64,000 nt of DNA from Charina bottae (taxonomy: Eukaryota > Chordata > Lepidosauria > Squamata > Charinaidae), in the NCBI GenBank assembly GCA_023362775.1, contig JALMGJ010000015.1, positions 8,476,501 through 8,540,500 on the forward strand. The letters are read 5' to 3'. Under the pieces are notes generated by a model. The model was not told the DNA's origin and did not search any database. It saw only the letters and a list, made by a program, of their open reading frames with translations. The position numbers and the translations under genes are program-made. Positions 22,184 to 32,548 of the stretch are shown here, piece by piece. The stretch's first letter is position 1, and each line of letters opens with the position of its first letter.

Positions 22184-22765
22184 TAACTTTATTACGGTCA
22201 TTGACCAGCCTTTACAATAAAAGAAAATAGTTTAATTCAACAATTCATTGTCAGGAAAAAGGAAAACTATAAAATAGTAAAACAATATATCTAATTAAAA
22301 ATTTTGCGTAATCGTATAGCTTGATAAGAATATTTGGCCACCAGGTGTGTGAGTGTAGAGTCAGCATCCCTTAAAAAGAAATAAACGTAAAATCTATCAG
22401 TTTGACCCATGAATTTAGAAATAATTGGGGAGATCAGAGCACGTCTTGGGGCATCATAAAAAGGACGTTGTATGAGGACATGGGCAAGAGTTTCTACCTC
22501 CCTGGATCCACAAAGGCGAAGTCTCTGTGAATAAGGAGTCCCATGAAATCTTCCTGCCAGCAGTCCTGAAGGGAGGGCATCAAAGCGGGCTCTGGAAAAG
22601 GCCCATCTATATTTGCTTAAGGAGAGATTGTATAGATACCCTGCAATAGAGGGTTTGTGGCTATCTAGAATTTGGCGACAGAATTTGGGAGCACTGGTAA
22701 TATGATTTTGGCGATCAATGTCCCTAATTCTTTCTTTTACTATTGATTTGGCCTTCTCCAAAGCA
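22184..22765 (-). mobile_element. LINE 3' fragment (unassigned clade; C-terminal CCHC-like region)
   Basis: The minus-strand frame 22761-22291 (156 codons) looks like the C-terminal region after the reverse transcriptase domain of a non-LTR retrotransposon. It has LRLCGSREVETLAHVLIQ, close to a C-x-C...H...C zinc-knuckle pattern, but the last cysteine is arginine. The 3' untranslated part ends ggtcaatgaccgtaataaag, next to an (ATTC)n tail. A related copy is at 34812-37310. I cannot place the clade; the microsatellite-tailed snake CR1/L3 group is one candidate. It is 5'-truncated, so not mobile. Confidence 0.72.
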
Positions 22766-22851
22766 CTTTTGTACAGTTATGGTGCCAAGGAGATTGGTAG
22801 CTGTCTGACAACAGAAGGCTGCCTTTATAGTTTGGCTAATAATGCCTTCTG

Positions 22852-23024
22852 AGAGCCAATTTGGTGTAGTGGTTAAGGCATCAGGCTAGAAACCGTGAGA
22901 CCGTGAGCTCTAGTCCTGTCTTAGGCACAAAGCCAGCTGGGTGACCTTGGACCAGTCACTCTCTTTCAGCCCTAGGAAGGAGCCAATGGCTAACCACTTC
23001 TGAAATCTTGCCAAGAAAAGACAT
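22852..23024 (+). mobile_element. CORE/MIR-like tRNA-derived SINE, 3' truncated
   Basis: gagagccaatttggtgtagt opens the tRNA-like head (A box TGGTGTAGTGG), followed by gggtgaccttggaccagtca of the CORE-like part. It stops near cttgccaagaaaag, so the BovB-like tail is absent. Confidence 0.8.
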
Positions 23025-23148
23025 CTATTCCTGCACTGCTTCCCTCTTGGTGTATGCATTATAACTAGTTGTGACATATACAGTATATATTGGATTAGCC
23101 TGACCAAGATCTCCAGATGTTCCATAGCCCTATTATGTTGATGGCACT

Positions 23149-24160
23149 TTTGTTTATTTGTTCAGTCGCTTCCGACTCTTCATGACTTCATGGACCAGCT
23201 GTCGCCACCCCCAGCTCCCCCAAGCTCAAGTCTGTCACGTCCAGAATATCATCCATGCATCTTGCCCTTGCTCGGCCCCTCTTCCTTTGGCCTTCCACAT
23301 TCCCCAGCATCAGCATCTTCTCCAGGGTATCCTGTCTTCTCATTATGTGGCCAAAGTACTTCAGTTTTGCCTTTAATATCATTCCCTCAAGTGAGCAGTC
23401 TGGCTATATTTCCTGGAGTATGGACTGGTTTGATCTTCTTGCAGTCCAAGGCACTCTCAGAATTTTCCTCCAACACCACTGTTCAAAAGCATCTATCTTC
23501 CTTTGCTCAGCCTTCCTTATGGTCCAGCTCTCGCAGCCATAGGTTACTACGGGGAATACCATTGCTTTAACTATGCAGATCTTTGTTGTCAGTGTGATGT
23601 CTCTGCTCTTACAGTAACTATTTTATCAAGATTTATCATTGCTCTCCTCCCAAGAAGTAAACGTCTTCTGATTTCCTGGCTGCAGTCAGCATCTGCAGTA
23701 GTCTTTGCGCCTAGAAATATGAAGTCTGTCACTGCCTCCACGTTTTCTCCCTCTATTTGCCAGTTATCAATCAAGCTGGTTGCCATAATCTTGGTTTTTT
23801 TGAGGTTTAACTGCAACCCAGCTTTTGCACTTTCTTCTTTCACCTTCGTCATAAGGCTCCTCAACTCCTCCTCGCTTTCAGCCATCAAAGTGGTATCATC
23901 TGCATATCTAAGATTGTTAATGTTTCTTCCAGCGATTTTAACTCCAGCCTTGGATTCCTCAAGCCCAGCACGTCGCATGATGTACAGGTTGAATAGGTAG
24001 GGTGAGGGTATGCAACCCTGCTGTACTCGTTTCCCAATCTTAAACCCATCTGTTGTTCCGTGGTCTGTTCTTACCGTTGCTACTTGGTCGTTATACAGAT
24101 TCCTCAGGAGGCAGACAAGATGACTTTGTATCCCCATACCACCAAGAACTTGCCACAATT
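23149..24160 (-). mobile_element. BovB (RTE clade) LINE, 5'-truncated, perfect 13-bp TSD
   Basis: The minus strand encodes the reverse transcriptase with the catalytic YADD (23895-23906) in the BovB context NNLRYADDTTLMAESEEEL, continuing with GLQLNLKKTKIMA. A later part (near 23382-23190) carries LKYFGHIMRRQDTLEKMLML, the BovB C-terminal signature. The tail agagtcggaagcgactg (plus 23163-23179 reversed) is followed by an A-rich end. The target duplication tgttgatggcact is perfect (23136-23148 and 24161-24173). The frame is broken between the two parts. It is a dead 1-kb fragment, but a fairly recent insertion. BovB is known for horizontal spread among squamates and ruminants. Confidence 0.95.
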
Positions 24161-24173
24161 TGTTGATGGCACT

Positions 24174-25554
24174 GGACAGCCCTTTTTAATTGTACTTACT
24201 TTCCAGGCCTCATCATGAACTGGACATATAGTATGTCAAGACTTAAGACCTCCTGCTCTGTATGACTTTCTTTTACAAATCCAAGCAGTGTATCAGTAAA
24301 AGCTACATCCTTTAGCAGATGTCTGCTACACCCATAACTAGCATTGCTTTTTGAGCCTCACACACTACATATTGACAAGCACCCCCAATTTTTGCTATTG
24401 TTGCATCTTTTATCCATCTGCATCATGCCTTCTACTGATTTAAAAAAGGGAGAGGTATTTTTGGATAACACACTACACTATGTTAGCCTTATAATATATC
24501 TCAGCAATTTCAAAGTGTGAAATATTTGTCTGTATGAATGGTTTCTTTATACGGTGAAGAGTTGAGTTCTTGAATTCTCTGCCCCCAGCTGTGTTAGTAG
24601 CCAGTCATTTAGATCATTTTAAAAGAGTGAACAAATTCATGGAGGCTATCAGTGGCTATCAGCCTTGATGGTCATCTACAACTTCCTGAATTAAAAACAA
24701 TATACCTGAAATAGCATGTGCTGGAGTGTATCCGTGGAAGAGGACAATTGCTCTGTTTTCCATGCCTGTGAGTTTCTTGAATGCACCTAACTGGACACTG
24801 TGCGGTAAAGAATAATGGATTATGTGGGCCCTTGGAGTATATAATAGGTAGTCTTTGTATCACATACATGCATTTATTTGCATGTCCACTACAATAATGA
24901 TGTGTCCATCAGCTATTCAGTGATTGAACTTCTCAAGTACTTTGGGAAGGAAATGATGATTAAGGAAAAGACAGTGTTTGCAACTCAAACTAAGAAAAAT
25001 CAAGTGTCTCTGTGTAAAGTTTTTCTCTCCTCCTCTCACCAGTACTGCAGAGAAAATGCAGACAATTTCCTTATTTTTAAACATCTTACCCTGGATTCAA
25101 ATTTCTGGACTGCTTGTCTCTTGGATAATTTTCTTCTTCAAGCTGTTTTAAGCCATCAAGATTCAAAGGATAAGTGTTTCTTTTTTTTCCAAATATGAAT
25201 TATTTCTTTCAAAAATGATACTATTTGGCACAATCAAGCACAGTAAAAAAAGAAAAGAAAGAAGTAAAAATCACTACAGATTCTTTAGACAGTTTTCAAG
25301 AGGCAGTGTACTCATTTCTTCAGACTTTTGAAATGCAATTGATTGGGCTCTTTTTTTTCCAGCTGAGAACTATGTCTATATTCAGATAGACGTATTTGAA
25401 ATTAATGCTCCTGGTTCTTAAATAGAATCTTGTTTAACAGAATCCTGATTCAGTCCTCACACCATTTTAATGAGGATTCAGCTACTCACTTCCACCCGAA
25501 ACCAAATTAAAGCTAATTTCTTTATGGTGTCAAGTCAATAAAACAACAGAGAGA

Positions 25555-25556
<2 letters not shown>
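24174..25556. other. Unique DNA, no gene seen
   Basis: AT-rich and single-copy-looking. The 106-codon frame at 24878-25198 shows no known domain. Confidence 0.58.

Positions 25557-25652
<96 letters not shown>
25557..25652. repeat. Compound (CT)n(CA)n microsatellite
   Basis: About 50 bp of CT followed directly by about 46 bp of CA, with one clean switch near 25607. Likely length-polymorphic. Confidence 0.98.
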
Positions 25653-25653
<1 letters not shown>

Positions 25654-26157
25654 CTTCTTCCCAGACAGCCAGCATCTGTTCCTTATTTTGGGTATAGATT
25701 CTAATGCACAGTTCCTTGTGATAGCTAAATGGTAGAAACTGAGACGGGTGTCACTTTTCATTAATAGATCATCATCATCAACCCCGTAGGTCTGCAGCTC
25801 AGCAGAAGGAGCTATACATTGCTGTCTCCTCCAATATCTGTTTCATGAGAACAGGTATGGATGATTTACATGACATAAAAAGAGGGCTTAATTTCTCAAA
25901 TTTGAAATGCTTTCACTATAAGCTGCTCAGAGGCTCCATCCTATTCCATAGGATGATGGAAAGGGAGTTGTAGCAAAGAACTATATATGGTTCTTTCTTA
26001 TCCTTGAAGAATCAGCCTTTCCCAACTAGAGGTCTTGAGATATATTGGGACATGTCTCCTAGAATTTCTATTCAGGGGACAAATACAGTAGGTGCCATTG
26101 TGGCTACTTATACACAGGTGCTGTTCCTGATTCCAGTCATGGGTGACAGATGATGAT
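25653..26157. other. Unique DNA with worn hAT MITE at 26012-26075
   Basis: The words cctttcccaactagagg and tctcctagaatttct near 26012-26075 look like one end of a common reptile hAT MITE. Nothing else recognised. Confidence 0.45.
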
Positions 26158-26500
26158 CATGGAATCATAGAGTTGAAAGGAGTCTTAGAGCTCACTTGTT
26201 CCAACTCCCTGCTCCGATCCACTAGAGAATCTCCGACAGATTACCATCCAGCCTCTGTCTGAGGACTTGAAGACAGCAAAGAACTCAGTTCTTTATGTGG
26301 CAGCTTGTTCCATTGGCTGATAGCCCATACAGTCAAGAAGTGCCTTCCAATATATAGCCTGAATTTACTTCCTTGTAGATTCAACCCATTGTTTATGGTT
26401 CTGCCATCTGGGGCAATAGAAAATAAGTCAATTCCTCCTCCTTTGTGATAACCTTTAGAAATTTAAAGACTGCTATCTTATTGCCCTTCAGTCTTTGTCT
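26158..26500 (-). mobile_element. CR1 LINE 3' region
   Basis: The plus strand starts atcatggaatcatagagttg and continues cttgttccaactccctgctc, cagcctctgtctgaggactt and ggcagcttgttccattggct. This is the reverse complement of the CR1 3' end in amniotes, which closes with tcatagaat-type repeats. Divergence suggests an old, dead copy with no usable coding part. Confidence 0.85.
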
Positions 26501-26883
26501 GTATTTTCTGTTTCATACATCTTTCCTGTTTTCATATTTTGTAAAAGAGAATTAAACCCTCAGATTTAAATATATATTATTTAACATCTGTTTTCTCAAA
26601 AGATACAGCTTAAACCTCTTTTATCTTGAAAAGCATATTTCTAAAATTTGAGAGATTTGTGCGCTAAAGCCTGCTTCTTGTATCAGTCCAGGAGATGTGG
26701 ATAAAATTGGTTGATATCGGTTTATACAAATAGCTGTACCTTTGTTCAAATGGCACAGGGGCACACAGTTTATTTTTCTGAAATGAGCTTTATATTGTCT
26801 ATAAATATGTATAGACCTTTGTCTAGGCTACCTATGGGTGGCAGCATTTTTGGCCCACAGGTGATGGTGGTGGTAAGGCTCGA
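26501..26883. other. Unique DNA, no gene seen
   Basis: AT-rich, with no repeat or exon recognised. Confidence 0.6.
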
Positions 26884-27950
26884 TTATTTATTTATTTATT
26901 TATTTATAATTCAATTTATATCACCGCTCCATCTCCCCCTAGGGGTCTCTGGGAGGTTTACAAAAAACCAAACAATTAAAATAACATATAATATAATACA
27001 GTCATAATTAAAATAAATATAAAATCCAAGAGGCAATGAGCTTGTATTTAAAAGGGCTCTATGGCACCAGCCATCCCCAGAAGGAACTGTTCTCCCCCCC
27101 CCCCTTCCCAAGCAAGGCGGCAGAACCAGGTCTTTAAGTTCTTTCTGAAGGCCGGGAGCGATGGGGCCTGCCTCACCTCTGGGGGTAGAATGTTCCAAAG
27201 GGCGGGCGCCACCGCAGAGAAGGCCCACCTTCTAGACCCCACCAGGTGAAATTCCCTTACCGACGGGGTCCGCAGCATGCCCTCTGCATGACCGAGTGGG
27301 ACGGTTCGATGTTATGGGGATGAGACGGGCCCTCAGGTAGCCTGGTCCCATGCCATGTAGGGCTTTAAAGGTGATAACCAACACCTTGAATTGGACCTGG
27401 AAGCACATGGGTACCCAGTGCAGCTGTCGCAGCAGAGGTGTCACATGTGCTGATCTTGGGGCACCAATAACTGCACGCGCAGCTGCATTCTGGACCAGTT
27501 GAAGCTTCCAGATACTCCTCAAGGGTAGCCCCATGTAGAGCGCATTGCAATAGTCTATGTGGGAGATGACCAGGGCATGAGTGACTGTACGGAGGGCATC
27601 CTGATCCAGGAAAGGGTGTAACTGGCGCACAACGCGAAGTTGTGCAAAAGCCCTTCTGGCCACGGTTGCCACCTGCTCTTCGAGCAGGAGCCATGAGTCC
27701 AGAAGAACCCCCAGATTCTGCACTGGGTCTGAATGGGGTACTGCAACCCCATCCAGAATTAAAGACGATAACTTTTTGGATCCACGGGCGCCATCAATCC
27801 ACAGCCACTCCATCTTACCAGGGTTCAGTCAAAGCCTGTAGTTCCCCATCCAGACCCCCACAGCCCCCAGGCACTGAGAAAGGGTAGCCACTGCATCACT
27901 TACCTCACCCGGGATGGAGATATATAATTGAGTATCATCTGCATATTATA
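26884..27950 (-). mobile_element. L2-clade LINE, reverse transcriptase C-terminal half and 3' end
   Basis: Minus-strand reading starts at the catalytic YADD (27934-27945), [17 protein letters not shown]. It continues into a 193-codon open stretch (27813-27232) with [30 protein letters not shown] and KLQLVQNAAARAVIG, all typical of L2 proteins. A shifted frame (27278-27048) carries AFSAVAPALWNILPPEV and LKTWFCRL. The 3' end has tttgtaaacctcccagagac, gagatggagcggtgatataa and an (AATA)n tail. It was cut just before YADD, as by incomplete reverse transcription. One stop lies near tacaggctttgactg and a frame change near 27240, so it is dead. Confidence 0.93.
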
Positions 27951-29228
27951 GCCCAATCTAGCTACACTTGTAAGCAACAGAAGATTTGCAGTTGCAAACT
28001 GGAATGCAGAATTTCCTTCAAAGGGTCCATGTCTTCAAGGGATGAATAGCTAAGAGTCCCACTTCAAAAAGGGTGTGAGTATGGGTGCAGGAGAAAAACT
28101 AAAATTGACTTAAACCATAATATCCTGTTCAATCAAATGCTATTATTATGTATTTAATAGTTCTCCACTTCTGTCCCAATAAGTGACATTCAGTGGCAAC
28201 TTCGAAGGCCTCAAGTTATACTTCTCAGATCTAGCCCATTGTTTGAATTCCAGGCAGCTGTTGTGCCCTAGATGGGAGTCACTGATCCAGGTACCCCATA
28301 ATTGTCTTCTGGGACTATTTCAGAGATCAGTCTTGTTAGCCCCTTCTATTTGCATGTGTAAATAAAAATGTGATAAGCAGAACAGCCTTTACCTTAAGGG
28401 TTTGTATGTTTTCATGAGTAACAAAACTGGGATAGTCTTGCAAATTCTTTGATTTAACAGAAAATGCAGACAGCTCCTTCTAGAATCTTTTTAATGGTGA
28501 ACCAAACTGGTTATCCATTTTTCATTTGACTAATGTCTCACAGTATTTCTTCTAACCTGTCAACTGTCCAACCAACCACATGCCACTGAAAATACCTAAA
28601 GAAAAGGAAAATGATAAACTCATCTCTGGCTTCAGTTTTCCATGCACTGGTAACTCTTAGTTACAGGAATGCACCTTATTTGGAGCTGATTTGAAAGATG
28701 ATTTAAAAACTACTGTGAGTTCAGAATGCAGTTGTCAGACTGCTAACTATGATTAGGCGTTACAACTAGGACTGTCATAAAAATGTACTTGCTTCATATT
28801 TTAACATGAAATTACCTACTTTACAGTTCCCAACTATATAGATGAACTGGAATGAACTTATATGCTGAACAACATTTTTTCTGAATCTCATAATGCAGTC
28901 TGCAACTTCAAAAGTTCGTGCCAAAATGTGTATATCGCAATGTACAGATAACTGCACTGCACTAGGAAAAATTGCTTGAAAAAGTACTTGTATTTGGAAA
29001 AGGATGTCAAAGTTGATAGGTTAAAAAAAGCACCTCAAAATGCTTGCATATTTTATACAAACTTCAAAAAAAAAAAAAGGTTCAGTCTTTTTTGCTGCAT
29101 AGACCCTAGTCATGAAAACAGGTAATGGTCTCAGGTAGTTCATAATCTTCTTTCCTTTGATTATCATCACATTTTTAACCATATCCCTGAATGTGTCCAA
29201 CCTAGAATGCTATGATTTTGCATAGGAG
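27951..29228. other. Unique DNA, no gene seen
   Basis: An A12 run lies near 29067-29079. The rest is single-copy-looking AT-rich sequence. Confidence 0.6.
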
Positions 29229-29242
29229 TATCCAGGAAGATG

Positions 29243-29571
29243 CGGGTGTGGTGGCTCAGCGGGTAAGATGCCAGGCTTCTCAATCGGAAGATCACAAGTT
29301 TGGAGGTTCGAATCCCTAGCCCCGCGTGGAGTGAGCTCCCGCACTCACCCCAGCTCTTGCCAACCTAGCAATTCGAAAGCATGCAAATGCAAGTAGATAA
29401 ATAGGTACCACTTCGGTGGGTAGGTAACAGTATTCTGCGTGCGTCATGCCGGCCCCATGACCGCGGAAGCATCTTCAGACAGTGCTGGCTCTTTGGCTAA
29501 CTAACGGAGATGAGCACTGGCCCCTAGAGTTGGACATGACTGCACAAATGTGCGGGGGGAACCTTTAACTT
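29243..29571 (+). mobile_element. Sauria-type SINE, full length, 14-bp TSD
   Basis: A box TGGCTCAGCGG and perfect B box GGTTCGAATCC lie in the head. The body matches the copy at 5588. The tail has agagttggacatgactg then gggggaacctttaact. The duplication tatccaggaagatg is perfect (29229-29242 and 29572-29585), marking a complete insertion. Confidence 0.95.
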
Positions 29572-29585
29572 TATCCAGGAAGATG

Positions 29586-30225
29586 TCAGTATCATCCCTG
29601 AAAGAGTTTGCCAGATCCCTAAGAAGTTCATTTGGTTTTCCAAAAAGTGTGGACTGTAGCCTCATTCAAAAATGTTATTGCAGCCCTTCTCTATGAAAAG
29701 ATTAGCTCATCCTTTTGCCATTTCACACATACCATTGTTTCTCTCTTGGTTTTATTGGTTTCATTTATTTATCTTACCTGAAATCCCTTTTCTGAGCACT
29801 CTTGAAAAACTAAAAAATAAAATAAAAAGCCAGCAAGTCTTTTAAAATTTTTTGAAATATATAGACTAAGTTATGAATGTGTGATAACATTAATTAACAC
29901 TTCAGAAGAAATGCAAACTTTTTGCAATAGTTTTTCATCCATGCTTTCAAGTAGAGAGAGAGGGGGGGGAAAGTATAAATCAAAACAATGTAATCCTGAA
30001 TGGAATGGATACTGTTGTGTATTAGTGTGAAAGAGGTTCACTCATAGCACAACGTAACCTCTTCCACTGAATGTATGCATTTAACAGGCTTACTGTTAAA
30101 CTCTATCATGTAGGTTTGTGGCATTGGAAGAAATGAAATGAGAGTTGACATTTTTAAAATAAGCCACCATTCTCCCACCCAAAAAACTCAATGTTGCCAG
30201 CTTAGATGGTGTTTTTCTTATTATT
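29586..30225. other. Unique DNA, no gene seen
   Basis: A GA-rich patch (gagagagaggggggg) lies near 29954-29969. No exon. Confidence 0.6.
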
Positions 30226-30454
30226 TTTTAATCCGTTCAATTGTGTTCAATTGTGTCCAATTCTTGGAGATTGCCTGGACAAGTTTTCTTGGCAAGGTTT
30301 TTCAGAAGTGGTTTGCCATTGCCTCCTTCCTAGCGTTGAAAAAAAGTGACTGGCCCAAGGTCACTCAGCTGGCTTCGTGCCGAAGGCGGGACTAGAACTC
30401 CCGGTCTCCCGGTTTCTAGCCTGATGCCTTAACCTCTACACCAAACTGGCTCTC
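30226..30454 (-). mobile_element. CORE/MIR-like SINE with BovB-like tail, near full length
   Basis: On the minus strand it opens gagagccagtttggtgta, has the A box TGGTGTAG, a B-box region (gagttctagtcccgcc) and the core gtgaccttgggccagtc. It ends agaattggacacaattgaac and ggatt. That tail is close to the Sauria/BovB tail (agagtcggacacgactg) and is partly duplicated. An A-rich stretch and a possible 8-bp repeat (tggtgttt) flank it. This is the most complete copy of the family here. Confidence 0.85.
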
Positions 30455-31102
30455 TGGTGTTTAAACTGATGCAAACAGCAAACATTTCTTTTTCTTTTCT
30501 TTTTTCTTTTTTAAAGCCGTTTTGGGGAATTTATGGAGTCTTCTTACAGCTCAAAAGCAAACTTCTCACAGAATTCTCTGTGCATGGATTTACTGAAAGG
30601 GAATGTGGTACCGGATATGTTTATTTATCTCTAAATTTGTAAGAGATTCCTTGACTCTCTTGCTATTTACCTGTTGATGAACAGGGTAGGTGGCCACCCA
30701 TTTTCTTGGTCATGGAAGATGGCACAGATGTTCTGTGTTTGTAACCTTTTGCAAATCACCATTTTATTTCCCAACCTATGAGAAGCCCGTTACAACTGGG
30801 GTATAAGCATTTGTTTTCCTGCTGCATATGCTCCATGTACATCTGCCTTGTGTGAGAAATGTTTAGATGGCAAAGGGGAGAGAAACAATGATCAGCTGCT
30901 GGAGTATGGCTTGCCAGGGTCAGCACCGCAGGAAAATAAAAACAGAGTTAGGCTTACGTTTTGGAATGTCTCAAATAGATCATGCAGCAAACCGGTTCTT
31001 GTAGAACTATTGCAAAATCATGCCTTCATACAAGTTCATATTTTAAAATGTTTTCTGATGGCAAATTGTGATCGTTGTACTTTGTTGCCTTGGGAAGTCA
31101 AT
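30455..31102. other. Unique DNA, no gene seen
   Basis: A T/C-rich patch lies near 30485-30515. The frame at 30848-31108 has no recognisable domain. Confidence 0.58.
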
Positions 31103-31110
31103 ATCTAGTG

Positions 31111-31481
31111 CAGAGCTTTCCAAACTTTTCATGTTGGTGATGCACTTTTTAGACATGCATCATTTCGCAACACACTCTTACAGCAGGGCACAAGGCAGGC
31201 ACTAGGACCTGCGTGGAATCCTGGCAGGTTTGGAGGCAGCGAGGCACAAGGCAGGCACTAGGACCTGCGTGGAATCACAGCAGGTTTGGAGGCAGCAAGG
31301 CACAAGGCAGGCACTAGGACCTGCGCAGAATCACAGCAGGTTTGGAGGCAGCAAGGCAGAAGGCAGGCACTAGGACCTGCGTGGAATCCTGGCAGGGCTC
31401 AGAGGCAGCAGCAGCCGCGACACACCCAGACACTGCAGCCGACACACTAACGTGTCCCAACACACAGTTTGGAAAGCTCTG
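31111..31481 (+). mobile_element. hAT MITE (CAGAGCTTTCCAAAC family), copy D, four tandem units
   Basis: Terminal repeats CAGAGCTTTCCAAAC and GTTTGGAAAGCTCTG, and a perfect 8-bp duplication atctagtg (31103-31110 and 31482-31489). The interior holds four tandem copies of a 56-bp unit starting ggcacaaggcaggcactagg (about 31187-31410), against one in copy A and about two in copy C. The units differ at a few sites. It has no coding capacity. Confidence 0.95.
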
Positions 31482-31503
31482 ATCTAGTGAACCTAGATAA
31501 ATT

Positions 31504-31577
31504 TGAATGAATGAATGAATGAATGAATGAATGAATGAATGAATGAATGAATGAATGAATGAATGAATGAATGAATG
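31504..31577. repeat. (AATG)n microsatellite
   Basis: About 18 uninterrupted units following gataaatttg, a word typical of L2 tails, but no L2 body is present upstream because the MITE lies there. Confidence 0.97.
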
Positions 31578-32376
31578 GAACCTGCTCCTTAAGAAAAATA
31601 TGGTGTGAAATAGCCAATTACATTTTAACAAATACTAAGCTTGGAATAGTATGAGGGGTGGGTATTTAATTTGCAACTTTAGAAACGAAGTTGGACTCCT
31701 TTCTGAGACACGGTGTAGAAGGATTGCTACCTGAAAGATAAGGATTGAGGTCCTTTGTGGATCTGTGAACCAGCCCGGAAACGGCCAGTGCCAAGGAGGG
31801 TTTTTTCTTTCTCCAATAACTTCAGTGGACTTTGGATTGGGCCCTGCGTTCTGAGTCATTGGCCCTGCGAAGACAGAGACCACACTGCCGTCTAGTGAAC
31901 TTAAGGTGGAGGTGAGCCACGGTTCTATCTTTTTTACTCAACAGTTTCGTGTGCAAAGCCTGCCTCCCGGCTGTCTGTCTTCAGGGTGAAGACAGACAAA
32001 TAAAAAAGCCACAACCGAGACTGTAGTAGCTGCCTTGACAGAGCTGCAGCAGCCGATAGACCATCTCGAAAGATATTACGTATATCCCCTTACCTGATTT
32101 ATAGGACAGTGCAAGCTAGAAACAGTGCTGTATGAATAGAAGATGGTATCATAGCATATGAAAGAAGCCAACCTGTTCTTTGAAGTCTTCTGTGTGTCTA
32201 CAGTTGCATTATATGACTGGTGTCATCATGGGTTATGGCATGGAATCCTGAGAATCTCCACTTATTAAAACCCGCATTTCTAGCTTATTGGAATATGGAG
32301 ATTCCACTGAAAATGGTCAGTTTCTGCTGATTCCTCAGAAATCCAATACTGGATGGCAAGGTAGGTAGGACTTGTA
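31578..32376. other. Unique DNA, no gene seen
   Basis: Slightly less AT-rich than neighbours. The minus-strand frame at 31635-31883 has no known domain. Confidence 0.55.
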
Positions 32377-32384
32377 CTCTATAT

Positions 32385-32540
32385 CAGGGGTCCCCAACCT
32401 GTGGGCCGTGGGGCTCCCTCCTGCAAACCCCACCCCCCCGGTGCACGTGATTGGCTCCCACCTGCAACCCCCCCCCCCGGTCTGTGGAAAATTTTTCTTC
32501 CACGACCGGTCCCTGGTGCCAGAAAGGTTGGGGACCGCTG
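32385..32540. mobile_element. hAT (Charlie-like) MITE
   Basis: Termini CAGGGGTCCCCAACCTGTGG and GGTTGGGGACCGCTG. Flanking 8-mers ctctatat (32377-32384) and ctctacat (32541-32548) differ at one base. The GC-rich interior has poly-C runs and cacgaccggtccctgg. Non-coding. Confidence 0.9.
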
Positions 32541-32548
32541 CTCTACAT

